Below are positions 51,201 through 61,516 of a stretch of DNA of 64,000 bases, piece after piece. Source of the stretch: Microglena sp. YARC (lineage: Eukaryota > Chlorophyta > Chlorophyceae > Chlamydomonadales > Chlamydomonadaceae). The DNA is taken from NCBI GenBank assembly GCA_022414725.1, contig CM039462.1, positions 96,749,232 through 96,813,231 on the forward strand, read 5' to 3'. Made by a program: the position numbers and the translations under genes. Numbering within the stretch: position 1 is the first letter of the stretch; every line of letters begins with the position of its first letter. The notes beneath the pieces are model-generated. The model was not told the DNA's origin and made no database searches. It was given only the letters and a program-made list of their open reading frames with translations.

Positions 51201-53733
51201 ACTGACTCACATACCTGCCAAATGACTGATTGACTGACTGACATAACCTGTCCCTAATGACTGAGTTGACTGACTCACATACCTTGACTGATTGCTGGGG
51301 GACTAGAACTCTGTACTGACCTACCTGCCTAATGAACTGACTGACTGACTGAACTGAACTACTCTGCCCGATGGCTTCCTGACTGGGACTACCTGCCTGT
51401 CCCAACCCCCTTGGCTGGTGCATCAGTCTGCTGGATGTAAACAAAGATGGGATGGTTTTCCTTTGAGGAAGATGCTGAAGGAGGCTGTACCGCCCCCACT
51501 TTGCAAACGCCAAGGAGATCAAGGTTTGTGTGTATGGGATTCTATCCACTGTGTATGAGATCTAGGCATGTTTGTATGGGATTGTATCCACTGTGTATGA
51601 GATCAAGGTATGTGTGTATGGGATTCTATCCACTGTGTATGAGAGCAAGGATTGTGTGTATGGGATTCTGTCACTTTGAATGAGATCTAGGTATGTGTGT
51701 ATGGGATTGTATCCACTGTGTATGAGATCTAGGTATGTTTGTATGGGATTCTGTCACTTAGAATGAGATGTAGGTATGTGTGTAAGAGGCTGTACCCACT
51801 TGCAACCGCCAAGGAGATCAAGGTATGTGTGTGTATGGGAATTGTATCCATGTGTATGAGAGATCAGGTATGTGTGCATTCTTATGGGATTCTGTCACTA
51901 AGAATGAGAATCTAGGTATGTGTGTAAGAGGACTGTACCACTTGCAACCGCCAAGGAGATCAAGGTAATGTCCATCTTACTCAACTGTGTATGGGATTGT
52001 ATCGCACTGTGTATGAGAGCAAGGTATGAGTGTCATGGGATTCTGTCCACTTTGAATGAGATCTAGGTATGTGTGTAAGAGGCTGTAAACCACTGCAACG
52101 CCAAGGAGATCAAGGGGTATGTGTGTATGGGGATTGTTATCCACTGTGTATGAGAGCAAGGTATGTGTGTATGGGATTTTGTCACTTTGAATGAGATCTA
52201 GGTATGTGTGTAAGAGGCTGTACCCACTTGCAACCGCCAAGGAGATCAAGGTATGTGTGTATGGGATTGTATCCACTGTGTATGAGATCTAGGTATGTGT
52301 GTATGGGATTTTGTCACTTAGAATGAGATCTAGGTATGTGTGTATGGGATTCTATCCACTATGTTATGAGATCTGGAATGTGTCAATATGCGATTATTCC
52401 ACGTGTATAAGATTAAGGAATGTGTGTATGCAATTCTATCACACTATGTATAAGATTAAGGTATGTTGTGTAAATGCGATTCTAACAGACTTTGGCAGGT
52501 GATGTAAACATTAGGGTAGCAAACAAACAAACTAACTTCAGCATTGATGTACAAGTGTAACAAACAAACAAACAAACAAACAAACAAACAAACAAACAAA
52601 CAAACAAACAAACAAACAGACAGACTTTGGCAGGTGATGTACAAGTCTTACAAACAAACAAACAAACAAACTAAATTTGGCAGGTGACGTACAAGTGTAA
52701 CAAACAAACAAACTAACAGACTTTGGCAGGTTATGTACACGTTCGGTGTACGAAAACATGCAACTTACACTTTGACAGGTGATGTACAAGTGGGCATACC
52801 CCGCCCGGAGGAAGCCGCCTGTAACGACCCAGTGATGTACAAGAGTAACACCATGCAAACTAACTTTGACAGGTGATGTACAAGTGGCATACCCGCCCGG
52901 AGGAGCCGCCTGTAGACCCAGTGATGTACAATGAGTAAACACATGCAACTAACTTTTGACAGGTGATGTACAAGTGGGCATACCCGCCCGGAGGAGCCGC
53001 TGTTTAGACCCAGTGATGTACAAGAGTAACACACATGCAAACTAACTTTGACAGGTGATGTACAAGTGGGCATACCCTGACCCGGAGGAGGCGCCAGTAG
53101 ACCCAGTGATGTGCAAGTGTTACACACATACAAACTAACTTCAGCAGGTGATGTACACGTGTAACAAACTTACAAACTAACTTCGACAGGTGATTTACAA
53201 GTGGAACAAACATTCAAACTAACTTTGACAGGTGATGTACAAGTGGGGCGTACCCTGATCCCTGAGGGAAGACGCTTGTTAGAGCCTCAGGATTTGGGTG
53301 CCAACGCCCAACAACCAACTGGATTCCTTTTGCTCAACCAGCTAAAGCTCCTTCGATAAACCAACTGGGCTCCTTTGATGAAAACCGAGCTGGGCTCCTT
53401 TGAATTCAAATTTTTGGTGACCTCCAACTCCCAATCTCCCAACGCCCTTGTTCAGGTCATCATGCACAAGTGGGCATACCCTGACCCGGAGGAGGCGCCA
53501 GTAGACCCAGGGTTTGTGCCAATCCAACAACGCAATAGGCTCCTTTGATAAACCATGCTGGGCTCCTTTGATTAAATTTTTGGCGCCTCCCAACTCCCAA
53601 TCCTCCCAACGACACACTCACCCTGTTTAGGTGATGTACAAGTGGGCAACCCTGACCCGGAGGAGGGCAGTCAGTAGACCCAGGGTTTGTGCCCACCGCC
53701 CAACAGCTCCAGGATTTGAAGGATATGTTTAAG
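45135..53733 (+). CDS. EF-hand calcium-binding protein, partial gene
   Basis: Exons joined by phase: 45135-45203 (PPHLKSFGAGSKYSHKDVML plus LHQ), 49736-49859, 51427-51523 and 53631-53733. Exon 2 encodes an EF-hand loop, DKSGDGQISIAE, then VGHSKHQISELQSLL. Exon 3 encodes a second loop, DVNKDGMVSFEE. The spacing of the two loops is that of a paired EF-hand domain. Exon 4 gives YKWAYPDPEEAPVDPGFVP and TAQQLQDLKDMFK. Exons 2-4 contain single-base indels here, judged by comparison with their intronic copies, so no uninterrupted translation exists. 5' and 3' ends are unknown. A Ca2+ sensor or a Ca2+-regulated enzyme are both possible. Confidence 0.65.
45225..45560. repeat. (CTCTCTG)n heptanucleotide array
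   Basis: About 45 copies of TCTCTGC right after the donor of the exon ending at 45203. Because seven is not a multiple of three, all frames stay open (Leu/Ser/Ala/Cys), which is an artefact. Confidence 0.97.
45670..47330 (+). repeat. Array of the 45203 exon's 3' edge plus donor
   Basis: CCACAAGGATGTCATGCTGC or CCACTAGGATGTTATGCTGC recur near 45680, 45860, 46042, 46233, 46415, 46590, 46853, 47035 and 47275, mostly in 175-185-bp steps. Each is followed by TCCACGAGCTATGTTGCACT or TCCACCAGGTATG..GCACTGC. Those with CAGGTATG keep the donor; others read GAGCTATG and have lost it. Confidence 0.9.
47342..47529 (-). mobile_element. hAT-like MITE, copy 4
   Basis: 188 bp, TAGGGAACGGCAATATG to TGCCGTTCCATA, target-site duplication CACATGAT / CACATGGT (7 of 8). 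Reverse orientation to copies 1-3. It is inserted in an exon-edge repeat unit. Confidence 0.85.
47640..49735 (+). repeat. Array of acceptor plus EF-hand exon 5' edge, about 14 decoy copies
   Basis: GATGCAGACCTTCTGCTCGC or AATCCAGACCTTCTGTTTCC recur near 47650, 47777, 47922, 48058, 48362, 48515, 48650, 48787, 48920, 49056, 49190, 49326, 49460 and 49597, mostly in about 134-145-bp steps. Each has GGTGATGGACAGATCAGCAT or GGTGATGGACGGATCAGCAT, i.e. the EF-hand loop codons. Copies near the true exon keep DKSGDGQIS; the middle ones read TAG in place of an early codon. Confidence 0.92.
48124..48284. mobile_element. Second MITE type, hAT-like
   Basis: 161 bp with inverted ends CAGGGTACTAC / GTAGTACCCTG and 8-bp flanks ATACCATC / TTACCATC (7 of 8). 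The interior is GC-rich (TTGCGCGCGCTTTTTGAGCC). It differs from the ATCATATGAT family but shares the CAGGG-type end and 8-bp duplication. It splits one unit of the EF-hand exon-edge array. Confidence 0.82.
49736..49859 (+). CDS. EF-hand gene, exon with first EF-hand loop
   Basis: Only this copy in the array continues past the loop into GCCGAGCTCCAGGTGTCCCT and GGTTGGACCATTCCAAGCAC. Compared with the neighbouring copies it has extra bases in CTAAGAC, GATGGGAC, AGATTCAG and ATTGGCC. Donor GTGAGT at 49860. Confidence 0.6.
49880..50340. repeat. Pentanucleotide arrays and a copied exon edge
   Basis: (CCCAT)n to 50035, then a copy of GGCCATTCCAAGCACCAGAT to GTTAGGGTGAGTC (50050-50097: exon 3' edge plus donor), then (ACAGT)n at 50150-50248 and (CATTA)n to 50330. 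Confidence 0.92.
50395..50830. repeat. C-rich low complexity
   Basis: Poly-C at 50408-50427 and 50756-50770 within CCTCCTCCC-type sequence. No supported frame. Confidence 0.8.
50840..51350. repeat. (TGACTGAT)-based array, about 60-bp composite unit
   Basis: AATGACTGATTGACTGACTC and ACATACCTGCCAAATGACTG alternate; about nine units. Confidence 0.9.
51427..51523 (+). CDS. EF-hand gene, exon with second EF-hand loop
   Basis: Acceptor GCATCAG completes Gly, then LLDVNKDGMV, and, if extra bases at GGTTTTCC, GGAAGATG and GTACCGC are discounted, SFEEMLKEAV and HFANAKEIK. Donor GTTTGT at 51524, GTATGT in its copies. Confidence 0.55.
51524..52470 (+). repeat. Array of the 51523 exon's 3' edge plus donor
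   Basis: GCAACCGCCAAGGAGATCAA followed by GGTATGTGTGTATGGGATT recurs near 51800, 51945, 52098 and 52233. Between them are TGTATGAGATCTAGGTATGT units. Confidence 0.88.
52490..53630 (+). repeat. Array of acceptor plus the 53631 exon's 5' edge
   Basis: TTTG(G/A)CAGGTGATGTACAAG recurs at least ten times (for example near 52494, 52627, 52678, 52777, 52867, 52958, 53048 and 53228). Early units are filled with (CAAA)n. Later ones carry more of the exon (GTGGGCATACCCGCCCGGAG), and the copy at 53454 covers most of it (VIMHKWAYPDPEEAPVDPGF). Confidence 0.88.
53631..53733 (+). CDS. EF-hand gene, last recognised exon
   Basis: GTTTAG acceptor; VMYKWA, then PVDPGFVP and TAQQLQDLKDMFK; donor GTGCGT. Two small indels relative to the copy at 53454. 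Confidence 0.55.
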
Positions 53734-54215
53734 GTGCGTTAAAGATGTGGTGTATTCATGTGGGTAAGTGTTGTGTTGTAAGGAGAACGGGCCGGGGAGG
53801 GGGGGAGGTGTGTATGTGGGTGGGTGTGGTGGGTGTTGAGGGGGGATGCCAACAGCTTCAGGATTTTGAAGGATATGTTGAAGGTGTTTTGAGGCTTGGG
53901 GTGAACCATGTGGGTTAGAGTTATGTAGTAAGGTGAGGGGGGGGGGAGAGGGGCAATTAGGTAGTGAGGTGAGGGGGGGGGGAGATGTTTACGTGGGTGG
54001 GGGTGTGGGTGGGGATTTGTGCCGAACGCCTAACAGCTTTTCAGGATTTGATGGATTTGTTGAAGGGGGTGTGTTGGAGGCTTGGGTTGTGATCATGTGC
54101 GTAAGAGTTATTAGTGGGGTGAGGGGGGGGGGGGGGGGGGGGGGTATGTGGGTGTGGGTGTGGGTGTGGGTGCATGTTTGGGTGGTGGTCGGTGGCGATG
54201 GGGGATCGGGGAGGG
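53734..54215 (+). repeat. G-rich array with copied exon 3' edges
   Basis: CAGCTTCAGGATTTTGAAGG with ATATGTTGAAGGTG (about 53850) and TTTTCAGGATTTGATGGATT (about 54040) copy the exon end at 53733. GGTGAGGGGGG-type sequence lies between. Confidence 0.75.
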
Positions 54216-56640
54216 AGATGTAAACAGGTCACATTAAAGCCCGTCAAATTGCTGCTGCTGCTTACAGTCAAAAAGTGTACAGCAGCGCCCCCCCTGGGCT
54301 TGGGGCCGACTTTGTCTCCCCCCCCCTGGTGTAAACAGGTCACATTAAAGCCCGTCAATCCAAAGCAGAGGTTTCTTGACGGTGCTATTCGTGTCACAAT
54401 TTCTAAATTATGTGCTTGATCGTGAATTTATGCCCCATCAGCTGTCTGGGTACCGGTGTGGGTCGGTATATGAATGTGTGGTGTCACAAGTCAGTTGGTA
54501 AACCCAGGTCACATTAAAAGCCGCGTCAAATGAGAGCTGCTGCTCGTACAGTCAAAAAGTGGTACAGCAGTGCCCCCCCTGGGCTTGTCTTCCCCCCCCT
54601 GGTTGTTAAACAGGTCACATGTTAAAAGCCCGTCAATCCAAAGCAAGGGTTCTTGGAAGGTGGCTACTTGTGTTATCACAAGAACTTGCTATATTATCCA
54701 CCTTGCTAGAGAAACCTGCCTCAGTATCAGCACACATATTCAAGATCAGATGTTCATACATCACCTCCTCAAGCCCATGGGACTTCTCTTGAAGGTGCTA
54801 CTTGATGACAAGTTGCTAAATGATGTACTCAAGGAGCCGTTTATGCACCCATGCAGCTGCCTGGACGGGTGTGGGTGGTATGGTGTGGTGCAAGGTTTTC
54901 TTGAAGGTGCTACTGGTATGACAAGTGGTACATTATGAACCTCGGCGTTTTTAGTCATGGTGACTTTCCCCAGCTACGGCATACAGGAGGGTCCCCTAAA
55001 CACCATGCCCCTCCAGGCGTTATCTTTTTTTTAACCTCGACGTTTTAGGCACCCATTAGTATGCAGCTGTCTGGACTGGTGTGGCTGGTATGGTGTGGAG
55101 AAGTTTCTTGAAAGTGCTAAATTAAAGCACCGTTGGCTGTGCGTGACGCCGGCTCTCATGGATCACCAGCAATGAATAGTGATTCCCGGTCATCATCGCG
55201 TCGGAAGCCCATGGGTTTCGCTTGTGCGGCGCTGACTTGGGTTATCCAACAAAGTGCGTAAAATTATCCCACCTTTGACTACTGAAACGCACGCTCAGAT
55301 AGCACACATGGACGCAAATATTCCCGATCACCTCTCTCAAGCCATGGGTTTGCTTGAAGTGCTGCTCTTGGATGACAAGTGCTAAGTTATGTACGCTTGA
55401 CTACTGAACTCAGCCTAAATCAGCAATCACATGAACATATTCCCATTCACCTCCTCAAGCCCATGGGTTTCTTGGAAGGTGACTGCTTGGATGACAAGGT
55501 GCTAAATGTGATCCACCTTGACTACTGTAACGCAACCTCAATCAGCAGAACATGAACATATTCTCCATCACGCTCTCCTGCAGCCATGGGTTTTCCTGAA
55601 AGGTGCTGTCTCTGGAATGCAAAGTGCTAAGTTATGTACCTGACTATGAAGCGCAGCCTCAAATCTCATTTCACACAGTGAAACATATTCCATCAAACCG
55701 TCGCGCTCTCAGAGAAACCATGGGTTTTCTTGAAGGTGCTGGCTTGATGACAAGTGCTAAATTTATCCACCTTGACTACTGGCTAACGCAGCCTCAAGAT
55801 CATGCACACATGAGACATGATTGCCCAGTCACGCTCCTCAAGCCCTATGGAGGTTTCTTGAAGGTGCTACTTTTTCGGAAGTGAATTGTTTAAGAGCTGA
55901 CTCAGAGCGTTGCTAGTTTACTGGCGTTTTAGGCCACCCATGGGCAGCGCCTGGACCGGTGTGGGGGGTTGGTTATGGTGTGGTGCAGGTCTTTCCTTGA
56001 AGTGCTACTTGACGTGTCAAGTGCTTCATTATGCACCTTGGTTTAGTAAGGTGCTATTATGAGAGCTTTGGGGGGCAACAAATAAAGCTGCTAGTAGCAA
56101 CTCCTAAGGTGCACTGCCGAAGGGCACTACGTTGAGCCTTTGTGGCACAAAAAGCTGCTAGATAACACACCTAAGGTGCAGCTCCAAAGGGTCCGCTACG
56201 TCTGAAGCCTTTGGTGGCAAACAAAAAGCTGCTAGGAAGCACTCCTAAGGTGCACTCCAAAAGGGTGCTATCCGTATGGAGCTTTTGGGGTTGCTTTGGG
56301 GTTAACAGAAAGCTCTAGGAGCATTTGGGGCGGTTGCTTTGGGGGGCAAAACGAAAACAGCTTGCTAGTAGGCACACCCTAAGGGTTCACTGCCAAAAGG
56401 GCGGCCTACCGTGATGAGTTCCTTGTGGTGGCGAACAAAAAAGCTGCTAGTAGCGTACTGCCTAAGGGGTGCACGTCCAAGGGTTGCTCTGTGTTGTAGC
56501 TTTTGGGTTGATGTTTGGGGCACGCGACAAAAGAGTTGCGTAGTATAGCTACAGCCTTAAGGGTGCACGCTCCCAATAGGCGTGCTGCGTTATTGAGCCT
56601 GTTGGGGGCAGCCAGAATAGCTGGTAGTTACGCACTCCTA
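54216..56640. repeat. Decayed repeats, low sequence quality
   Basis: Units with AACAGGTCACATTAAAGCCC (54225, 54335, 54505, 54610), CCTCAAGCCCATGGGTTTCT with TTGAAGGTGCT (54770-55870, about eight), and AAGCTGCTAG..GCACTCCTAAGGTGCAC (56080-56640, about seven). They probably derive from further exons and donors of the EF-hand gene or the next gene, but clustered indels prevent assignment. A SINE tail lies at 54966-55033. Confidence 0.6.
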
Positions 56641-57982
56641 AAAGGCTGCTGATGGCCACATGTGGTGCCACGTCAAAGAACACTGCTTCATTGTCCCTTT
56701 TTTCCCCCCTTTTTTTAAAAACATCATTACCATCGCAAGCAACTCCCCCCCACCCCCACCACCCCCCCCCACACATATGACACACACCCAGCAAGCACAA
56801 ACACATCCCACACACCAACACACATACACACGCCACCTCACACACATACACCCACATCAAACACAACACATACACACGATACACGCATACACGGGCATAC
56901 ACAATGGCAGCAATACACACACACACATACGCACACAGACACCACAGCACACCCACACAGCAGCACCAACAAAACTCCCCCACCCAGCCCACTACCCAAG
57001 AAGAAAACTCATACGCAAATGCCCGCTTGGTTCCCCACCGCCTCACTCCCCAGCCCCAGACATAAAAAAACAACGACATCCCACCACCAACAAACCAGCG
57101 CCACCCAAAACAAAGTCATGCAAAATGTCCGCCCCCGCCCCGGCCGCCACACCCCCCCCCACCGCCCAACTCCCCGCAACCCGCGCCAACCGCACTCTCT
57201 ACCCAACCCACCGCATAAGACAACTCATGCCTAATGCCCTTGCATCCCCCCCCCCCCCCCGCCTCCCCCAAAAAAGAAACTCTCGCCCCACACCCCATAT
57301 TTTTTTTTCTTTCGTACTGAATGTGCCGCCTGTTAGGCCCTCCCCTGGTGCTTCGTCTGGTGCAGTTTACGACAAAGGGCCAAACATAATGGTGCCATGG
57401 AGACAGTACAGGCTAGCCAACGCATTGTGTGCCAATCTTGTTTAGTTTAGCCTGGACCATGTTGATAAATCTTTCTGCACGGACTGGGTGCCCCATCATA
57501 TACTCCAACTAACCCCCCCAATCCAACAAAAACCCCTAACCCCACCCATCCACGCGCACCGCCACTCCAACCACCCACGCCAAACAAAGTCATGCAAAAT
57601 CGTTTCCGACCCGGACCGCCCGCCGCACCACGCACACACTCAGCGCACTCCTGCCACCCGCCCCCCACCCCCCTCCCCGAGACACCCGAACCACCCAGCC
57701 CTGCGTGCTGGGTGGACGATCAATGTTTACCTGATCTAATTTGTAAGATGAAAAATCGATGGAGAGGAAGAAAAAACGGGCAAATAAGGCATGAGGTTGA
57801 GGGAAGCAGCCAGTTAGCTCATGGCTGACAGCCAAACGCCAAATGTCGTATCCAGGCTGCGAACGCATTATAGATTACAACATAAGCCGGTATTTATATA
57901 TACTAGGATTATTACTATATACATATGATATACTAATGATATATAATAATATAATATATATATATATATATATAATAATGGG
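56641..57982. other. CA-rich and C-rich flank of the gap
   Basis: ACACAC/CCCCC low complexity, with one stretch (57318-57446) that could be the end of a coding exon (YDKGPNIMVPWRQYRLANAL, then CANLV and stop). No splice partner could be found. AT-rich (TA)n directly precedes the gap. Confidence 0.35.
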
Positions 57983-58982
57983 NNNNNNNNNNNNNNNNNN
58001 NNNNNNNNNNNNNNNNNNNNNNNNNNNNNNNNNNNNNNNNNNNNNNNNNNNNNNNNNNNNNNNNNNNNNNNNNNNNNNNNNNNNNNNNNNNNNNNNNNNN
58101 NNNNNNNNNNNNNNNNNNNNNNNNNNNNNNNNNNNNNNNNNNNNNNNNNNNNNNNNNNNNNNNNNNNNNNNNNNNNNNNNNNNNNNNNNNNNNNNNNNNN
58201 NNNNNNNNNNNNNNNNNNNNNNNNNNNNNNNNNNNNNNNNNNNNNNNNNNNNNNNNNNNNNNNNNNNNNNNNNNNNNNNNNNNNNNNNNNNNNNNNNNNN
58301 NNNNNNNNNNNNNNNNNNNNNNNNNNNNNNNNNNNNNNNNNNNNNNNNNNNNNNNNNNNNNNNNNNNNNNNNNNNNNNNNNNNNNNNNNNNNNNNNNNNN
58401 NNNNNNNNNNNNNNNNNNNNNNNNNNNNNNNNNNNNNNNNNNNNNNNNNNNNNNNNNNNNNNNNNNNNNNNNNNNNNNNNNNNNNNNNNNNNNNNNNNNN
58501 NNNNNNNNNNNNNNNNNNNNNNNNNNNNNNNNNNNNNNNNNNNNNNNNNNNNNNNNNNNNNNNNNNNNNNNNNNNNNNNNNNNNNNNNNNNNNNNNNNNN
58601 NNNNNNNNNNNNNNNNNNNNNNNNNNNNNNNNNNNNNNNNNNNNNNNNNNNNNNNNNNNNNNNNNNNNNNNNNNNNNNNNNNNNNNNNNNNNNNNNNNNN
58701 NNNNNNNNNNNNNNNNNNNNNNNNNNNNNNNNNNNNNNNNNNNNNNNNNNNNNNNNNNNNNNNNNNNNNNNNNNNNNNNNNNNNNNNNNNNNNNNNNNNN
58801 NNNNNNNNNNNNNNNNNNNNNNNNNNNNNNNNNNNNNNNNNNNNNNNNNNNNNNNNNNNNNNNNNNNNNNNNNNNNNNNNNNNNNNNNNNNNNNNNNNNN
58901 NNNNNNNNNNNNNNNNNNNNNNNNNNNNNNNNNNNNNNNNNNNNNNNNNNNNNNNNNNNNNNNNNNNNNNNNNNNNNNNNNN
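57983..58982. other. Assembly gap
   Basis: Exactly 1000 N, so the size is probably a placeholder. The two long frames crossing it are artefacts. Confidence 0.98.
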
Positions 58983-59432
58983 GTTGAAGGAGATAAGTTG
59001 GTGTAAGGAGGTGGTGTGCGTGTGTACTATGGGTGGGATGAGGGTAATGTTCTGTTTGTGGTGAAGCATATGGTGTAAGGTATAGTTATGTGGTGGTGTG
59101 GTGTTAGGTGGTGGTGTAAAGATGCTATATGGTTGTTTTTCTGAGTTTTCTGTATGCAGCCCGGCTTCGCATTTATTATTCAGTTGTTTAGAGGACTTTC
59201 TCTCCAGAAGGCGGGTCTCCCACGAAGAGAGAAGAGCGAGCATGATTTGGAGAATGACACTAACAGATTGGAGGAGGCGACACCGAGGATGCTGTGAGAT
59301 TGAGATATAGATAGGTAAACGTGTCATGTTTGCGTGTACGTGGAATGAGAGAGGGCTGAGAATTGGAGGAGAGGGGTGAAATTTGCCTTACCGGGTGGCC
59401 CCCCATGAACGCTATTTTGGGGGGGTACGTGG

Positions 59433-59581
59433 TGGGACTGGCATATCATATTGATGTTTTGACACAAGGGAGTTGAGATATCATACAAATTGTATCAAAA
59501 TCATATATGAGTGGTAAGTTTTGCCTAGCTAGACCTCCGTCATAACGTGATCTCATATGATATCATACTACCCGTTCCCTA
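59433..59581 (+). mobile_element. hAT-like MITE, copy 5
   Basis: TGGGACTGGCATATCATATT to CCCGTTCCCTA, 149 bp, clearly the same family. The flanking octamers GTACGTGG / GTCACATG do not match well, either from decay or sequence errors. Confidence 0.7.
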
Positions 59582-59773
59582 GTCACATGTAGCATCTTCT
59601 AGGCAGATCTCCTCGCGGGATGCTCGACCAAAACCTAGTGCACTGGAAGCTGGTATCATTAGCTCTTCAACGCTCTTGCAATTGTTGGGCATAGCCGCTG
59701 TCTGGCAGGGCTGGCTCAGGAAGCTGCCTAGAAGCTGCTGCAATGTGGCTTCTAGAATAAACAAGTCATATGC

Positions 59774-59965
59774 AGCGTCGCAAGCGACGCAAAAATGGCG
59801 GGGAGTGAGAGGAAGACAAGTGGCAACAATGGAGCTGACAAAAGCGAGTTTGAGTTATGAGATAGTTGGCTGACGTGTCAGGCTGCGTTATTTCGGCTCG
59901 GGGTCGGTCGGTCGGAGATATTATCGTCAGTCGGACTGACGGACAACGGAACATGGGTTGAAACT
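59774..59965 (+). mobile_element. Dispersed repeat, copy 2
   Basis: Begins with the 16-bp palindrome GCGTCGCAAGCGACGC and matches 7209-7383 in reverse. The GACGGACAACGGAACATGGG end with GGGGCTCCCGCC recurs at about 62745-62800. Class unknown. Confidence 0.6.
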
Positions 59966-60249
59966 GGGATCGTTGGGGCTCCCGCCCTCTAGGAGTAGGG
60001 GCTCCGTCCAAAGATTGGTCCCTTGCTCTTGTCCAGGCATAAGTCTGTGGGAGGTGTGTAGGGTGCGGTGTGTATTGATTCGGGGTTGCTTCTGGGAATA
60101 GGGCTTGTAGGTGTTTGGGGTTGCGGTTTGGGGTGTTGAGATAGGATCGGCCACTTAGAGCGAGTGTCTGTCGGAATATGAGACTTGATCTAAGCTATGT
60201 CAAGTTTTACTTTTCAAACAACCAGTGTTAATCACAGTGAAGACAAGTA

Positions 60250-60505
60250 ATAAAATAACGCCTGGTGCGTGGGGCGTGGTATTGAAGGGAGCCCTGGTTA
60301 CAGTTTGGTTTTAGCGGAGGCTGGCTCAGGAAGTGCTAGAAGCTGCTGCACAGTCGTAGATATGTAATGAGAAAGCCTAGGTGCGCTGGGTGCGTGGGGG
60401 TATTGATAAGGGAGCCCTGTCTTAGAACGGCGGTGAAGGAGAACGGGCTGCTACTTTACTTGGACAAAGCTGGGTGGACCATGGCGGTTGCCAGGGTGTC
60501 TGTAG
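60250..60505 (-). mobile_element. SINE fragments
   Basis: Two partial SINE tails in reverse orientation: AATAACGCCTGGTGCG..GGGCGTGGTATTGAAGGGAG at 60255 and GGGAGCCCTGTCTTAGAACG..GGGCTGCTACTTTACTTGGA near 60409-60490. Indel-rich. Confidence 0.65.
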
Positions 60506-61261
60506 GTTGCGGAGGGATGATGTGAGCACTGCTTTCTTTTTTGGTACGAGCAGTACCGGGCTGCAGCGGATGAGGGGCGAGGCAGTCCCTGAGTCAGCAA
60601 TGGGCTATATCCAACGATTTGGACATGGAGCTGCCTAGAAGCTGCTGCTTGTAGACGTTGATGAAAGCCTGGGTGTGAGGCAGGGATTTCTAAAAAAACT
60701 GAATGTGGTTTTGTTCTAGCTTCATGGTTTTAGGCCTCCTCCAGGGACAGCGTTTTCAAAGTTTTTAATAGCTTTGTATAGCTTTTAGGAGGCATTAAGG
60801 GGCGATGGGGGGGGGGGGGGGTTGAGGTGGTGGAGTGGGTCGGGGGGGAGAGGGGTGGGTGGGTGGTGTGGTGGGGGTTAGCAGCTATTCGATAATTTGG
60901 GCCAAACGGGGTCAAAAGTAGAGATTGCTGCTGTGGGGGAGGTATAGAGGGAAAAGGTTGATGAAGATATACAAGCCCTGGGTGTGAGGGCGTGAGAGCC
61001 CATCTATGTCTGTCCACTACTGGAACATCTACCAGCATGTCAAAGCTAGAGTGGCCGATAGCCAATAACTAAAGTGTGCCTCAGAATTGTGAGAACTGAT
61101 CACCTGCACAGACAGCACAAGAAAGCAAATACACAAAAAATAAAATTCAACTTTGGGTCGGGCTTTTGGGTTTACATAATTCCGTCCAACAACACATCTT
61201 AAACCAAAACTGCTTTGGGCTGTATAAATTTCATTAAACTTTACTACACTCAACGTTAGCC

Positions 61262-61478
61262 TCTTTACCGATTTACAATGGTCTAGTGGTAGACCAGATT
61301 GCTAAAGAATGAAGAGTCGGGGGTTCGACTCCCCCTTCGTCGCTCTTGGCGTTGCAGGTCGTCGTTAACCGCGATGGTAGCTTGTCAGTTGAGGTAGGAG
61401 ACGCTCCCCACCCGCGTACGAGGGCTCACTTAACACCAGCGCCCCCACCAGGCGTTATCATTACCTTTTTTTTTTTTT
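61262..61478 (+). mobile_element. tRNA-derived SINE, head type 2
   Basis: TGGTCTAGTGGTAGACC and GGGGGTTCGACTCCCCC boxes, common body, CCACCAGGCGTTATCATTAC and a T15 tail. Target-site duplication TCAACGTTAGC (61251-61261) / TCAACGTAAGC (61479-61489), 10 of 11. Nearly the same as the copy at 24713-24916. Confidence 0.88.
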
Positions 61479-61516
61479 TCAACGTAAGCTGAATTACATC
61501 TCACCCGTCGTCGCAG

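Noticed and set aside
57843..59327. Two frames of 387 and 464 residues
   Set aside because: They consist mostly of the N gap.
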